Positions 63,138-64,000 of a stretch of 64,000 nt of DNA are shown here, piece after piece (position 1 is the stretch's first letter; the number at the start of each line of letters is the position of its first letter). Source of the stretch: Pradoshia sp. D12 (lineage in GTDB: Bacteria; Bacillota; Bacilli; Bacillales; Pradoshiaceae); NCBI RefSeq assembly GCF_008935075.1, contig NZ_CP044545.1, positions 1,143,501-1,207,500 of the forward strand, in the 5' to 3' direction. Position numbers and translations under genes: made by a program. The notes below the pieces were generated by a model, which worked only from the letters and a program-made list of their open reading frames with translations, was not told where the DNA came from and did not search any database.

Positions 63138-64000
63138 ATGATGAATTTACATATTGGTTTTATCGGTATTGGTGTAATGGGTAAAAGTATGGCATTGAAT
63201 ATAATGAAGGCGGGATACCCTGTCAGTGTTTATTCCAGAACAAAGTCCAAATGTGAGCCTTTGCTTTCGGAAGGTGCAGATTGGAAGGAGTCCCCTCGTG
63301 CAATCGCTGAGGAAGCCGATGTTATTATTACGATGGTTGGCTATCCTTCTGACGTTGAAGAGATATATCTAGGGGCGGAAGGCTTATTAAAATATGCCAA
63401 GCCGGGTACTTATTTAATTGATATGACCACTTCAGCTCCGTCTTTAGCACAAAAGTTATATGCTGCTGGTAAGGAATTAGGATTGCATGTCCTTGATGCA
63501 CCTGTCTCCGGAGGAGATATTGGTGCACAAAATGCTAATCTTGCCATTATGGTTGGTGGTGATCAATCTGATTTTGAGAGCATGATGCCTGTATTTAAAG
63601 CAATGGGGACAAATATTATCCATCAGGGCGATGCTGGCTCGGGCCAACATACTAAACTATGCAATCAGATAGCCATTGCTACGAATATGATTGGTGTATG
63701 TGAAGCGATTGTTTATGCCGAAAAATCTGGCCTGGATCCTGAAACAGTTTTGAAAAGCATTTCAACTGGTGCTGCTGGAAGTTTTTCCTTAACCAATTTA
63801 GCGCCTAGGATATTAAAAGGTGATTTTGAACCGGGATTTTATATCAAACATTTCTTAAAAGACCTAAAAATTGCATTAGAAGAATCCGAACGGTTAGGTC
63901 TTGACTTTCCAGGGCTAACTTTAGCCAAAGCTATGTATGAAAAATTGGCGGATATGGGAGAAGAGAACCGTGGAACACAAGCCTTGTATAAATATTATAC
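63138..64000 (+). CDS. ykwC: 3-Hydroxyisobutyrate dehydrogenase family protein (YkwC-like), 3' end outside
   Basis: The frame stays open to the window edge, giving 287 residues so far. The Rossmann start is IGFIGIGVMGKSMALNIMKAG; the substrate block is DAPVSGGDIGAQNANLAIMVGG, and the catalytic lysine is in HTKLCNQIAIA (GxxGxxxKxxxN region). It oxidises a 3-hydroxy acid with NAD(P). AGGAGGG precedes ATG 63138; the adjacent ATG 63141 is possible. Position after ptsI matches B. subtilis ykwC. The exact acid is not known. Confidence 0.92.
   Translation, partial: MMNLHIGFIGIGVMGKSMALNIMKAGYPVSVYSRTKSKCEPLLSEGADWKESPRAIAEEADVIITMVGYPSDVEEIYLGAEGLLKYAKPGTYLIDMTTSAPSLAQKLYAAGKELGLHVLDAPVSGGDIGAQNANLAIMVGGDQSDFESMMPVFKAMGTNIIHQGDAGSGQHTKLCNQIAIATNMIGVCEAIVYAEKSGLDPETVLKSISTGAAGSFSLTNLAPRILKGDFEPGFYIKHFLKDLKIALEESERLGLDFPGLTLAKAMYEKLADMGEENRGTQALYKYY

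Overview
The window comes from the chromosome of a low-GC, spore-forming Firmicute of the Bacillaceae. The evidence is AT-rich sequence, AGGAGG-type ribosome binding sites, an alpha/beta-type SASP gene, SigI/RsgI, a Spo0E-type phosphatase, a KinE-like kinase, forespore-type promoters, and blocks whose order recalls Bacillus subtilis from memory (ligD/ku, Mn-riboswitch terC, sigI-rsgI-sspD, acyltransferase-kinase-spo0E, mhqR-ykvI-ykvS, ptsHI-ykwC). No rRNA, tRNA, CRISPR array, prophage or intact insertion sequence was seen.

Layout: 1-6.0 kb is carbon metabolism (3' end of glpK, a GlpP-type leader and glpD, a lactonase, a ResA-like protein, gluconate kinase). 6.0-9.7 kb holds a lysine riboswitch with its amino acid transporter and a CoA-disulfide reductase/rhodanese under a CsoR/CstR-like operator. 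9.7-12.7 kb has a 21-bp tandem repeat, an MFS exporter and a divergent, frameshifted HTH-TPR regulator with paired palindromes between them. 13.1-16.6 kb is a nosD-nosL-nosY-nosF operon without nosZ. 16.7-19.1 kb holds an AI-2E family protein, an SDR and a small unknown. 19.2-22.3 kb is an NHEJ operon in which LigD is encoded as two overlapping genes followed by ku, behind a sigma-G-like promoter. 22.7-30.6 kb has a secreted M23 endopeptidase, acetate permease genes, an oxidoreductase, a doubly damaged zinc-ribbon pseudogene, an MFS exporter and a YetJ homologue. 30.7-35.7 kb is yhaO-yhaN behind a LexA-like box. 35.7-41.5 kb has an FNT channel with an Fnr-type box, a 32-residue peptide gene, prfC, and a reductase/aldehyde dehydrogenase operon. 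41.5-45.4 kb has the Mn2+ riboswitch and terC, sigI-rsgI, and two divergent small spore-type genes. 45.4-57.3 kb has a radical SAM protein, an acyltransferase, a two-gene 2-oxoacid:ferredoxin oxidoreductase, the PAS kinase, Spo0E, MhqR-like MarR and YkvI. 57.4-64 kb has methionine aminopeptidase, YkvS, an orphan sigma factor, an SDR, ptsH-ptsI, and a 3-hydroxyisobutyrate dehydrogenase-type gene that runs off the end.

The genes fit a facultative, soil-type spore former. Glycerol and gluconate feed the lower pathways; PTS general proteins serve sugar uptake. Sporulation input (kinase, Spo0E) and forespore products (SASP, probably LigD/Ku) are present. Redox and metal handling is prominent (Mn riboswitch/TerC, persulfide enzyme, Cu-type NosL/NosD, FNT, OFOR). 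The most unusual points are the orphan nosDLYF operon, the split LigD, the two-gene fused OFOR, the broken zinc-ribbon and HTH-TPR genes, and the 21-bp repeat array. No wholly new system is demonstrated from the sequence alone.
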